From Allolobophora icterica (Eukaryota > Annelida > Clitellata > Crassiclitellata > Lumbricidae), in NCBI GenBank assembly GCA_963556255.1, contig OY744606.1:74600168-74664167 (forward strand): a stretch of 64,000 nucleotides of DNA, written 5' to 3'. The notes beneath the pieces are model-generated. The model saw only the letters and a program-made list of their open reading frames with translations. It ran no database searches and had not been told where the DNA came from. A program made the translations under genes and the position numbers. Within the stretch, counting starts at the first letter, position 1; each line of letters begins with the position of its first letter. Positions 10,353 to 22,500 of the stretch are shown piece by piece.

Positions 10353-12480
10353 GTCATGTGTTCTTGGCCGAAGGGTATATACAGTTTTCTTGCTTGGAGG
10401 TAAGAACCCATGCAAAACATGCCCTGGACAGCCCAAGACATCGAAAAACAGTCGTGTGCCTTACCTCAAATATTTGATCATACAAATTAATGAAAAGCAG
10501 ATTATTCGGTCGAAAACCTGGTTCTGACAACAATAAATTATCAATAACGTATTATTTTATATACTGATTTTGCAATCCACGATGCTATCCAGCTTAGCAG
10601 ATCCACCTAAAATTGCAGCGGATCGAGATACTATAGCACGAGGCACATGCGACACGGCAGAAATCTAATAAAACAAATAGTTTGGTAACAACAGAATAAA
10701 TAATAACTCGAACATGTTTATTAAGTTTACCTTTCCATTTTACCGTAAAATACCAATTTCTTTCTTTCGTAAAAATAGAAAATCAGTTCATCCACGTTTT
10801 AAAGGAGGACATGCTGACACACATAGAGCAAAAATATTAGAAAGTGCAGACGTAGAACTCTCTGCTTAGCGCCACTACTTGAAGAACTATGTGAACAAGT
10901 ATGTAATTTTAAGGTTTGAAAATGTAAAATTAAATGCAAATTTGTGGCTTTATCTTAGATTAGAGTGCACCTTAGTTCAATGCATGCAATTCTGAACTAG
11001 TTAACCTCATAAACACGTGAGTAATTTATTTTTGCAAGGCCTGCGCTGCCCTGCATGGATCTATAGGCCTATGTAGAAATGCCCTGGACCTTGCTGTAGC
11101 CAGGACGAGGAACGACAAGAGATTTCTAAGCACACGTTACCGTCCATTTATCTCGTATCGCACTCTTTCTCGTCCATGGAGCAGTCACAATGTCAAGTTC
11201 TCCAAGCAATCCATGTGTGTATATCATTCTCCACATCGAATCTGGAACGATATATCCATCCAGAATTCCGCAAAGTATCAGTTCTTCCACCAATACTGCC
11301 GCTTAGCAAACATTATCTGCATCGCGCTCCTCTACCACCCAACATGCTTTTCACTTCAAATTTAAATCTGATCACCTCTTCAAGAAGTTTTAGGCCTACC
11401 TCAACCCGTCCAATCTTTTGCTGTCCAATCTCTCTCGTCCGAAACGAACCCCCCCTTTGCAGTTGATCTGCCTCCTTCCCTCTCTGGTCTGGCAACCGTA
11501 CATTGTTCTTCACTGTCTTGATATAGCTCGATCTGGATTATCTTTTGTGCAAGAACTCTTTATACCTTGCCCAGTGAATCTACGAAGCGGTCGCGAGTAT
11601 GAAATCTGATGGTATGGTACTTTAAAGATTTGAGTTCTTGCCATGATTAGGATTATATGGCACTTAAATCTCTGTTGTTATTACTATTGTTATAAGTTCT
11701 CCAACAGTTCTCAGCTTATAAGTTATATTTACTATTTATTTTGATTCCTTGCTAATTAAAATTAATTTGGTGAACGTCAGGTTTACGTTTAATCTCGTCG
11801 ACTGCCTCCTTCTCTCTTTGGTCTTCTGGAAACCTGATTTTAACCTACACTTGCATAGTATCTGTGGACATGACGCAGAGCTCGTGAATAAGCTGATTCC
11901 CTGCGATTATGTTTTGAGATGCGCTTAAGAAATGTCGAGAGTGCGATGACGATATTACTTTTCTCACTGGGCACAGGCTGTAAGTTACTGGCTGTAGCAA
12001 GATATAAACATCTTACTTACTTGTCGAATCGTCGTGAATAGCTTAACTCGTACTCCCATATTAATATGAAAGAAGTTATATCCCTCCATCTAGCGAATGC
12101 TAGCACATAATTTGTTGACCAAGGTAGTTACATCGATATTCGCCAGATGGCGAACCGATACATGCAACAGACGCATCTGTTCCGATGGGAAACGCGAGGG
12201 TGACCCTGTTGCAAATTTCGTTTCGTTTCGATAACAGTTTATTACGGTTTCTTCGTTTGGATTACTTTATCGCCTCCTAATGCGTTTGGATTTTTGAGGT
12301 TTGTAGACGTTTGATATTCTGTCAATGTTACAGATTCGTTGACTTGGCCAGAAGATGCGCTCAGGTAGGCAAACTGGGCTGATGGATTATCGATCGGCCT
12401 TGGCGTCAGGTGAATCATGACGGATCGTAAGAGAGAAACGTTGTGTTGATGATAATAGTCACGTCCTGTCATTTATATGG
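10353..12480. other. Stretch without a recognised gene
   Basis: AT-rich sequence between the Merlin element and the start region of the phosphatase gene. Apart from a probable retroelement fossil near 11103-11365, I see no convincing exons. The missing 5' exons and promoter of UTP14 should lie in 7964-12500 but could not be pinned down. Confidence 0.5.
11103..11365 (+). mobile_element. Probable LINE C-terminal fossil
   Basis: A plus-strand frame open for about 87 codons begins RTRNDKRFLSTRYRPFISYR and contains SPHRIWNDIS. This resembles the end of CR1/L2/Jockey-type LINE ORF2 proteins, where an AP-x-x-WN-x-(L/I) motif follows the reverse transcriptase. It ends in stops and has no start. Similarity is short, so the class is uncertain. 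Confidence 0.35.
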
Positions 12481-13141
12481 AAATAAGGAAGCCTAAAGTG
12501 ATTGTACGCACGGGCGAGTTAATTAGAAGTTAGTTAATTAGTTAGGAGGAGCATGTATAGGCCTACTGTCGTGGGAGAGCGACCTATGAAATAAATGGTG
12601 ATTGGTGACTAAATAACACATCAGTGAACACATTTCAATGATGAAAGTAAATTGTCGTTTGTCAACTGTAGATCGCATAGGCCTAGGCCTATCTGAGGTT
12701 TGTTTCGTAGTGTACGAGGAAACCTAGGGCCTACTCTAGCTGTGTGAGGATCAGTTTGCTGAGACAAAAACTTCTTTGCAAACTCGAATTTAATTAGAGA
12801 GGTCCCCCAAATGGGGTATGTCACTTTAGCGAGCTGCATTGGTTTTCCTTTTAAGGGACTGCTTTTCTTTCTCTTCTTACATTGCTATGCTTGTAGGCAG
12901 GGCATTAGAGACACTTCCAGTCACTTTTAGTAGGTTCTCATCATTAAGGGGATATAAATGTCCAGATATGTTCTTACCTAACTGGGCCACACGAACATAC
13001 ATGCATGCATACGTTACATAATGTACAACATAGGCCTATGCCCTCTAATACTGATATTGTTTAGGCGAGTTAGCTTTTGGAAGGGCTTGAAAACCACTAT
13101 GTTAATGTTTTGTTAAATTACATTGCATTTATATAGCTATG

Positions 13142-13352
13142 GGTGTGCTCGATAGTGTAGTGGTTAGCGTGCTGGACTGTCAGTCAAGAGGTCGAGGGTT
13201 CAAATAAGAGATTTCTGCTCCACCTTCAAGGCTAAGAAAATGAAGTTGCTAACTCTCCATACCAATTGTTGCCTTAGGGCTAGCTTTTAAGGGACTGTTT
13301 TTCTTCCTCTTCTTACATTACTATGCTTGTAGGCAGGGCCTTAGAGACGTAT
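13142..13352 (+). repeat. SINE family A (tRNA-derived head), internally deleted copy
   Basis: The head GTGTGCTCGATAGTGTAGTG and GGTTAGCGTGCTGG holds an A-box-like TAGTGTAGTGG; GGGTTCAAAT is B-box-like. The body jumps to the GAAAATGAAGTTGCTAAC section and the GGGACTG-CTTCTT end. The last 75 bp (from about 13280) nearly repeat 12841-12915. Other copies: 44519-44830, 50746-51040, 55528-55690, 59804-60000 (plus) and 33175-33408 (minus). Confidence 0.85.
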
Positions 13353-13539
13353 TTTCAGATATGGCTCTGTATTAAGTGTATCGATGGGTTCATGTCGGCC
13401 TATATACCTGAAGAATGTAATGATACAAGTTATACAATTCTTGTATTCTATATTGTCAAGGGATCCTTCGGCCAGTAACCATATTTGTGATGTACAAATG
13501 AAGAAGTTGCTTGACATTATGATTTGATGTATTTTGCAG

Positions 13540-16500
13540 CTGGGTTAATGGTTAATGGCTGCAATGAATGTCAAGGTCAGTCTTGCTGAAGCTCTTGAAG
13601 TTCGAGATGGACCTCTTGAAGAGCCTGAGCTTTGGGGAGTGCTGTGCCAAGCTGCTGAGGCAGTTCAAGATACGTTCCTTCAAAGTAAGTCAGCTGCCAT
13701 GCACCTATACCTCCTTATCTTTCTGGATTGTATCGAATGTCTTAACATTAGGCATGCTAAATATCTTTTTGATTGTAATATTGCAACATGATTGTTATGT
13801 AATGTAATCGTAATTTGTAACTTCTATTGTGCCGGTGTCTAATGCTGCACAAGGCATCAGCAAATAGCACACCAAAACAAAGCCATAATCAGGTCAATAT
13901 CCATAAGATCAGTGGGTAATTGTTACATTTCAAAACACATTCAGCAAAATTATCGAAATGTATGAAATGGTTCTCTGCGATGCTACAAAGCACTTTATGG
14001 CAGAAAACAGCATTGAATGGCCTGTGATACTGCCGTGCAAAATGCAACATCAGATTCAGATTTCCTAATCTTGTATGCACGATAAGTGCATTAATCCGTC
14101 AACGACAAGAGGGATTAGTTTCCATGCATTTTACCACACGCTTGTAGTTAAAGGGTTAAATAAGTAATTAAGTAATAATAACAATAATGGTGATATTGGC
14201 CTTAATCTGCCTCTATTTTGCCAGCGGTCGAAGACCACCTGTTTTACTGTGGTCTTCTGGTGCAAGGTCAGGAGCACTGCTAAGGGGCTTTCTTAAAAAG
14301 GTGCTATATAAATTTGCACTTAATATTACAGTTCATAATGACATTTAACATCATATAGTGCCTCTGATTAGTTTGCTGTTGGAATGGCACTATATAAATT
14401 CTCAAGTACAATTGCAATTATGATTAGATCATGATTTGTTTGCCTGATATTTGAAAGTCTGACAAAAAGGAAGTGTTTTGCAATTGTTACATTGAATTAT
14501 GAATACAATGACCCATTCAGGAATTAATCAATTCCTGCTGTGACTGTACATATTGTAAGGCGGTGTCATTGCACTTGTTTCCATTTGTCTGCTTGCCTGT
14601 CCACTTTGATGTCTCTGTGTATATGCCCATCTGTGTATTTAAAGGCGCAGTTGAAGGAACATTTAGTGACATTATGCAAATGCTTCCCATTACATCTGGT
14701 TCCCTACTTCTCTGCTGCGATGGTCGCATTTGCACTGGTCCATCATCGAGCACTGATCTTCCAAGCAAAGAATTCATTCCACCGGAATATGGTCGTTCCA
14801 GAAATCTTACGGAAGAGGAAGTGGAAAAGGTACCTTGAATAGAATCTATATGTATAGATACATACGTATGATACATGTGTATGTGTGTGTATTATCTTGT
14901 CTGCTTATGTATTGAATTATACAAATGTATCCATTGGGGGGATCGACATCGAAATATCCAAGTGATAGAATGACTTGACCACCTTGTTTCAGCTTGACCA
15001 CATACACTCACATTTATCTAGAAGGGACACTGTCATATCTGAGTCTATTTTATCTTGCCTTATAGTCGGGGTTTGTGGAGATAGGGTGTCTTCTTGCCTG
15101 TGACAAATTTTGTGGTAGCGAATTAAGGTGTCACGTATGACGATGTATTCATTCTTGTCTACATTGTCTTTGCCATCATTCCAGCCATCAGTGTCACATA
15201 TCCTTGATAGACATTCACCTTTGATAGACCTTGTAAATGTCATTTTATATTCACCTTTGATAGACCTTGTAAATGTCATTTTATATTCACCTTTGATAGA
15301 CCTTGTAAATGTCATTTTATATTAACCTTTGATAGATGTTGTAAATGTCATTTTATATTCACCTCTGATGCAAGTTTAAATGTTTTTCATTTTCGAAAGA
15401 TGTTTGTCTTTTCCCTTGGGATGACTCTACTGGCAGCGGCAAATTTTCGTCTTCCATCGGACCAGGTCAGTAAACACATATGCTTTAAATTATGTAATTC
15501 TGGGTGTCTATAGTCTTGCTGATTTGAAGCTTTAGCCAAGGAACCTCCCTGCTTAAGCTGATTGAAAGGCTTAAAGCCAGGGAACCTCCCTGCGTAGGCA
15601 TTATGAGCTGCAAGGCAACCGACAGGGATTTACCAGTGCACACTGACCATGCACTGTATGTGTTGTACCAGGTTGGGGTGTGACAACCTGTTGTCAATAA
15701 ACGAACATATATTTATATATATATATAAATATATATAAATATATTATACTAACCAAGTAACCATGCATTGACCATGCAGTGGCCATCTGTACAGAAGGTT
15801 AAAATCTTTTTCTGATCCACTTAGGATAGAAGGAAAAGTATGCAGAGAAGCTGCTGGATCAGAGCCTTCCCTGGGCACAGGCAAAGCAAGCAGTTGCCAG
15901 GGGTGCCAAAATCTAGACGGCACCATTTAAACAAATGTGTTTTAACAGTTTTATGTTTTTCACATTTTCAGCCATTTTTTTTCAATTACAACGATTATTT
16001 TAATTTGAATTCAAATAATACATAGCTCAGTTCAGTGTAATGTTCTGGCTGGTTCCTCATTGGGTTGTGACGTGGGGTGGACCATGGAGTGGGGGGTCAG
16101 AGTGCGCCAAATGTATGCTTTGCCTGGGGTGCTATTTGGGCCAGGAAAGGCCCTGACCTGGATTACTTTCTGCAGAGAAGTTTGTGAAATATAACTTGCA
16201 TAACTTATACTTGACGAAATTTTCTGCTGAACACTGACAAGTTTTAAGAAGGATATCAGATGCGATGAGGGTCTGCAAGTAAAAGTGCGTAATGTTCTGT
16301 CACAGTCCTCACATAAATATTCACAACCTATCTCAAGTAGCACTTTGTTAGATAGCCACATGTCAGCACCTTTGTGAGGTGCTATATAAATTGCCAGATA
16401 AATATGTACATATACACATACAACCACATACATACATAGATAGATACATGCATACATACATACTTACATACATGCATACATACAACCGTCTACATACATA

Positions 16501-19500
16501 GATACATACATGCATATATACATACATAATATGTATGTACGTATATAACCTGGAAAACGTGACTTGTGATGATGATTTTACTGTTTAACTCAACAGAGGA
16601 TGAAGATCAGTCACGAACTGGGTACGTTGTTGAGCAGCATGTGTACTACGGAACCTTTTCTCAGGGCAACGCTCTTTCATGTGTTGCGTGTAAGTTGTTG
16701 CTGGCTTTATGTATTTAGTCATTTATGTTATTTACTAGATGTTTGTCCTTCCTAAGACGGTTAAAAAAGAATTTAACAAATCATTCGACAATGTTTGGTA
16801 AATATGCATACGTGTGCTTTTCGCTGATGAGATACCTTTTTTTAATTTTGAGAGTTGTCTATTAAGTGATTTACATAGTGTGTGTATTAGTTGCTGAGAA
16901 AAGCCCGGTCTTAAATCATGAGTGGCAAGTCCGAAAATAGCAAATGAATGAAGATATCAACAAGTTTCTGCATGACAAGAGGCTGAGCATTTAGACTAAA
17001 GCATCGCTTTCTGTTATGTGTCACTTCCCTCTGCTGAATATTTTCTGCTTTTTGCTTGATTTTGAGTCAGTGGCATAATGGAAGTCTGTAGATTAGTGCA
17101 GATACTGTTTAAATGTAGGTTAGGTTAAATGAGCACTGTTTAAGTTTAAGATAGATTAAATGCTGCTTAAATACAGGATAAAGTTAAAGGTTAGTGCAAA
17201 TACTGTTTAAACTAGCTGTAACCTGTGAAAAATCACGGTATGTAAATTTAGTTTAGAAACTTTAAATGTGCTTGAGAGTAAAAATGGAAGAAGAAGCGTA
17301 AGCTAAATTCTTATCATTGCAATAATTGTTTGATGAAAACATTTTTGGTAAACATTCGATGCTTATCGTTGGGCAGCAATTGTTCTTGTTAAACACTAAA
17401 ACTAAACACTTAATTAAACACTTAAACTGTAAAGACAATGGTTAGTTTGAAAGACAACAGTATCATTTAACAGTTGGTCAGTACATTGTCAACGTACAGG
17501 TGTATGGCTGTCTTAACAGCTTCTCATGGAGAGAGAGGGGGAGAGAAAGAGAGAGTGGTTATAGCGAATCTTGTTTCAAATCTTAAAGGCTATTTGCTGG
17601 TATGTTTTGTTTCGATGTTCTAGACATGTAGCAATAGTAGACATCATCGTAAGAATGGCGCGATTCCAAGCGGTCACTTTGTAATGAAATTGTATCAACT
17701 GGTTCTTGGAAGCAGCGAAGATGTGAGTCACTCAGAATAGTAATGTTGTTTCATTACTTTATAAATGCTAATACAACACTTCAAGTTTAATTTTTCATGG
17801 GGCATGGTTGCCAATTAACTTGGTTAGAGCACTTAGCTTTTAATGCGGTGAGTACAGACTTAGGTGATATACGTGTGTTATCTGCTCATATTATAATCTA
17901 TTTCAAATATGTATGTATTTGTTCAATTCAGTGTAAGGCATGTGCGCCTGTCAGATGCAGATAAAGACTACTTACTTACTTGCGTAAACTTAATTAGATG
18001 TGTATTTGTGGTCTCGGGGAATTTTTGTAGTTTCACTTTTGCTTTGGAGCAGGTGTCGTGCTGGAGTAAAGAGAGCGATCAGGGGGATTGGTCTTCACCT
18101 TCTGAGTTTAGGCAGCAAATGACGACAGGTGGTTCAAGGTCAAAGGTTAAGTCAAGGTCAGGCAGTCACAATGTCAGCAGACAATGTAAGTTAACACTTT
18201 CTTACTTCAAAATAGTCAAATTAAGTTTGCAGAAGTCTAGGACTTATTGTAATTATCTGGCAGAGTTTTGGATCACAGTAGCCGATAGGTTAAAGCGCTT
18301 GCCTGGTAACGTGGAGAGTACGCATTCAAGCCTCTCATGAGATGGTTACTGTGTAGGGAACTTGAGCAAGTCCTTCACTCGCAACTGCTCATTGCGATCA
18401 AGTGATGCGTGGTCATTAGATAGTGATGCTTAATAAATGCACACTACTACTATTAATTATAATAATAATAATTATTATTACAATAAGAAGAAGACTAGCC
18501 ATCTCAGAAAAATGCTATCCCTAATTTTTGAAGTCCTGAAGATCATATGTACCTTGGGTAAAATAATAATAATAATAAAAATTGGGTAATTAATCCTTTT
18601 GGTAATTGTGATTGTGATCGTAACAGACGGTTTCAATCATGACTTTCAAATTAAGAACTCTACTGCTGCATCTGTCATTCAAATCCCAGATCATTGTGGG
18701 TCCCTGTAAAAAGTAGCAGAGTTGCTAATTTTCTGATGGTTGCATCTGTGCTTTAAGATCTACAGACTCATGAATATTCAATTTTAGAATTGCACTTGTA
18801 TAGGGTCATGCTATTTTGCTTTGTTACACATCTTGAACTTGTGATGTTGAGGTCAAAACTGAAATGCTGTTGGGAATCCTGATCAGAAAATGTAGAAAAT
18901 TCACATAAAATTGAGCTGCCACCAAATTGCATGAATTGCGTGAAACCCACTAATGGATACTGTGACGCTTAAGCAATGCTGAGCCTTGGTGGGTGAGTGC
19001 TAGATATCGCACCACATGGTGCCAACTCAGCACTCCATTTTTGGAGTGGGTGAATGAGTACTAATGCAAGCTGAGAGGTTTGAAGGGTATCCTGTCTTTG
19101 AATTGTTGTGGTTATGTAAATGTAAATCTCCCAAATTTCTAAGCATCATACAAATGCTGCATCAGGGTGACTAGCTTAACACGGGTGCTATATCAAATGA
19201 TGTCGGCTGTTAGCTATCACGATTGCACTTCATCTGTGTGATCATTCCGATTCAAGATTGCACCTATGATGATGATTTTTTGTCTGACTTGTTTCTGCAC
19301 CTCTACAATTTTTGTAGAGGTGTACCAATGGCTGCCTATCAGGGTACATTAAAGGGACTGCTATTCTTTATTTTGAGTAGCTCACCACCAGCAGAAACTG
19401 AACGAGAGGCCACGTACAATTGGTCGTGATGAATTATCCGATATCACACGTCACAGTGTTCAATCTGAACAGTTCTCACACAGCCACCGTCTGCTCAAGC

Positions 19501-22500
19501 CAAAAGATTATGGTGCTAACCAGGATCTGTCAAGGACAACCAACGACCTCATCGTCCATCAAGTCCTAGAAGATTCCCGACACAACAAGGCACGTACCAT
19601 TTCAGCTTCAAAGTCAAAGAAGCATTTGCAAGAAGAAGATGCCAAGGAAAGTCTAAACTGGTGGCAGCCGGTTTTTCATCTAAATGCAGATGGTAAGGAC
19701 CTTGAGTCTTTCGTTTGAGTTTGTGGCTATTACCTGAGGAGTAACTGATTAGCTTTGCACATTTCTATTCACCAATTAATAAATTAGTCTTTGTGTGCTT
19801 CTGTTTAAAAAAAATTTGAATAAATATTATGTTGCTCATTAGATGAATGAGCTATCCCTGTTGTTTCCCATTTCTTCCCAGCCCTCCTGCTCCCTTTCCC
19901 TTTCTTGGGTTGTGATGGATCCCTTCTCTCTCTTATCTTCTCTCTCTCTTTCCATATCTCTCTCCTACCTTCCTGTCTCACTCCCTGTCCCTTTCCCTCT
20001 CCCCTTCTTCCATCCATCTCTCCTCTGCCCTTCTCCTCTCCACATCCTTCTGCTGCCCATCCATCTCCTGTTACCTGTGTGACCAAATACAGTCGCATCT
20101 AAGCATCTTCCTATATATAATCTAGTAACTGTAACAAACTTAAAGTCATTGTACCTGTAACAATATATTCAAGTGTTGGTAGTGTATGTTCTTTGGAGCA
20201 AATGTTCCCCAATGGGCTTATCTAATCTAAGAAGTCTATAGTGTCACTATTACAGGACATAAATAAAATCAGTCTGAAGTGAAGCCATCATCTGAAATTG
20301 TTAGCTTTTTTACAGGTATGAAGTCGTTCAGCCGCAGTACAGGTAATCTGGCGACCACTGAGACCTTGGAGCATGTCTACAATCGCCTGAATAGGCGCCG
20401 AAAGAAGCTGGACATACTCCGTCGAGAAGTGCACTTTGATGGGCACGATGTCAGCGATGTATTCTCACTTGGAAGTGATGTTGATGCAGGTCCAAATGAA
20501 CCAGACTTCTTGCATTCAATGAATGATATTTCAAATGGTAAGAAGGCGACATTTTCTGTAGTATACTCTGTCGTATGGTAGGCATATGTCTTAATCGCAA
20601 GCATGATCTTCAGATTTCTTTAGTACTCATTCGGTGGGTGGAAAAAGTGGTAGAATGCTCACACCTTGGTCTATCTGTGGTTAGGGTTTTGGTTCTGCTG
20701 TGTCATTTACAAATGACAATTCATTATAAATGTCTTGAATATGTTGCTGTTACTTCATTGTCACTTTAGCCATATTCAGCCAACTTTTCAATTGACACTC
20801 AAAGTTTTTGGAGTTTTATAGTCTTAAAATATTTGAAAGTTTAAGATACTTAACAGTTTTAAAATACTCATTAATCAGTAGTTTTTCTTTGTCATGCAAC
20901 TAAACTGAGCAAAATTTTATTTGTTTCAACAAGTTTGGAGAGGCTGTCGTTAAAGATGAATTAGGCTTGTACAGTTTAAGTTCAATTAAATTAAATTTCT
21001 TTAAGTATTTTTTGAAGTTCTGTGCTTCTTGTTTCTGCCACCAGATCGTCATCATCATCATTTCACCACATCGGAGGCAGACAGGCATTTGGCATCTAAG
21101 AAGTATCAACTGCCACGACAGGGCCACAGAAACCTTTTGGTGTTCGAGAGTGAAAGGGAGAAGTTACAGCGGAAAGAACTGGAGATTGAGCAGTGGTAAA
21201 TGTGTGGCATTTATGTGAAAACATTCTGGCCCTGTAGAGATTTTTAGTGCAAAGGTCAGCCCTATAAGCTGTATTTTGAGGTGGCCATTTTGAATTAAGT
21301 GTTAGCAACTTTTTTGGTAGCCTTGGCATTTGATGTTATACAGTTCATCCCATGATCTTCCATCGACCTTGTCTTTAAATTTAAATCACTCATTCATCAC
21401 AGGAAATTTTTATTCTGGGACAGCAATATTAATTATTTTACTACAAAGTATATACTAATTTTACTACATTTTCTCTGCAGGTAATTGTCCCTGCAAAGAA
21501 TTATCCCTGAGCAAATTATCCTAGTACCAAATGGCCCTTGCCGAATTGACCGCACAAGAATTGTTTGGCTCTGAAATGTTTGGTCAAAAAGTAAAAAATG
21601 AAGGAAGGCTTTGTAGTTGAATGGATTTGCTGACTTGGTGAAGGTCCCTTGACTCTTTAATGACGAGAGGGATTAGCGTTCCATACATTTTAGTACACGT
21701 TCGTCGTTAAAATGTTAAAAGCAGTTTTGAGCTGAATGGCCATAAAAATAAAACACAGTTTTTATGATGTCTTCTTGTTGGAGTAATAGTTATTTGGGTG
21801 AACCATCAAATCTGAGGTCAGGGTTCAAATTCTTGCCAGAACAGAGAGTCATTTGAAGATTTGTTTTCTTCTAGCAAGAAGTTGGCACCTAACAGGATGC
21901 CAAGACATGTGCTCAATTGTGTCATCATGTTTCAATGTTTCAGTGTAACTTACTGCGGTTTTTCAGTGAGCTTGTCAATAAACACGATTTTATTATATAT
22001 TTATGATCTGTAAATTGAGTACACTGACCATAGAGTTTCAATGGGAAGATGAGGTAGTGAGAGTGTTTCCTGTTGGTGTTGACATAAGAGACTGCTCTTC
22101 TTTTGTTAATTTTAGGGTCTCATTTTAATATTGCATGTATACTAAAGTTATTTTTCTTTTCCAGGAGGAAGTTTCAGATGCAGCACTTAGACCCACTTGT
22201 CGTCGACACGTCGTCTTGGAATGAGATTGACACGAACAACCAACTGCCGCCCTCTAGTGAGCCGTCACAAAACAGCACTACTCTTTCTGAACGTTTGCCA
22301 TCGATCAGACATCCTCGAAAGGTCAAAGAGAAGACAGGAATCTCAAGTAGCACCGTATTTCAAAGGAGTGACCATACCACGTCTCTGTTCGATGGTATGC
22401 ATCACAATAGTTCCCCAGTCGGTATGTCAGAATTCGAAACGTCTCCTTCAGTGAATTCACCCATGCACGATGAATTGAGCACAAACCACGCGAGCACGCC

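Noticed and set aside
10480..10700. Minus-strand open stretches bounded by AG and GTAAGG or GTGGAT, possible UTP14 5' exons
   Set aside because: Translations (for example ISAVSHVPRAIVSRSAAIL) show no similarity to UTP14, and the phases could not be linked to the exon at 7902-7963.
12021..12059. Possible minus-strand first exon MGVRVKLFTTIRQ followed by GTAAGT
   Set aside because: The donor is good, but the 13 residues match no UTP14 N-terminus that I recognise and no phase-compatible next exon was found.
12242..12472. 76-aa minus-strand ORF
   Set aside because: No recognisable domain, no splice context linking it to UTP14 exons, and only one open frame of ordinary length.
13142..13210. tRNA gene from A/B-box-like sequence (also at 44519, 50746, 57799)
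   Set aside because: The heads do not close into a cloverleaf with acceptor pairing and always continue into shared SINE bodies.
19805..20102. Overlapping ORFs of 65-97 aa in a CT-rich tract
   Set aside because: Low-complexity pyrimidine-rich intron sequence between exons ending at 19692 and starting at 20316.
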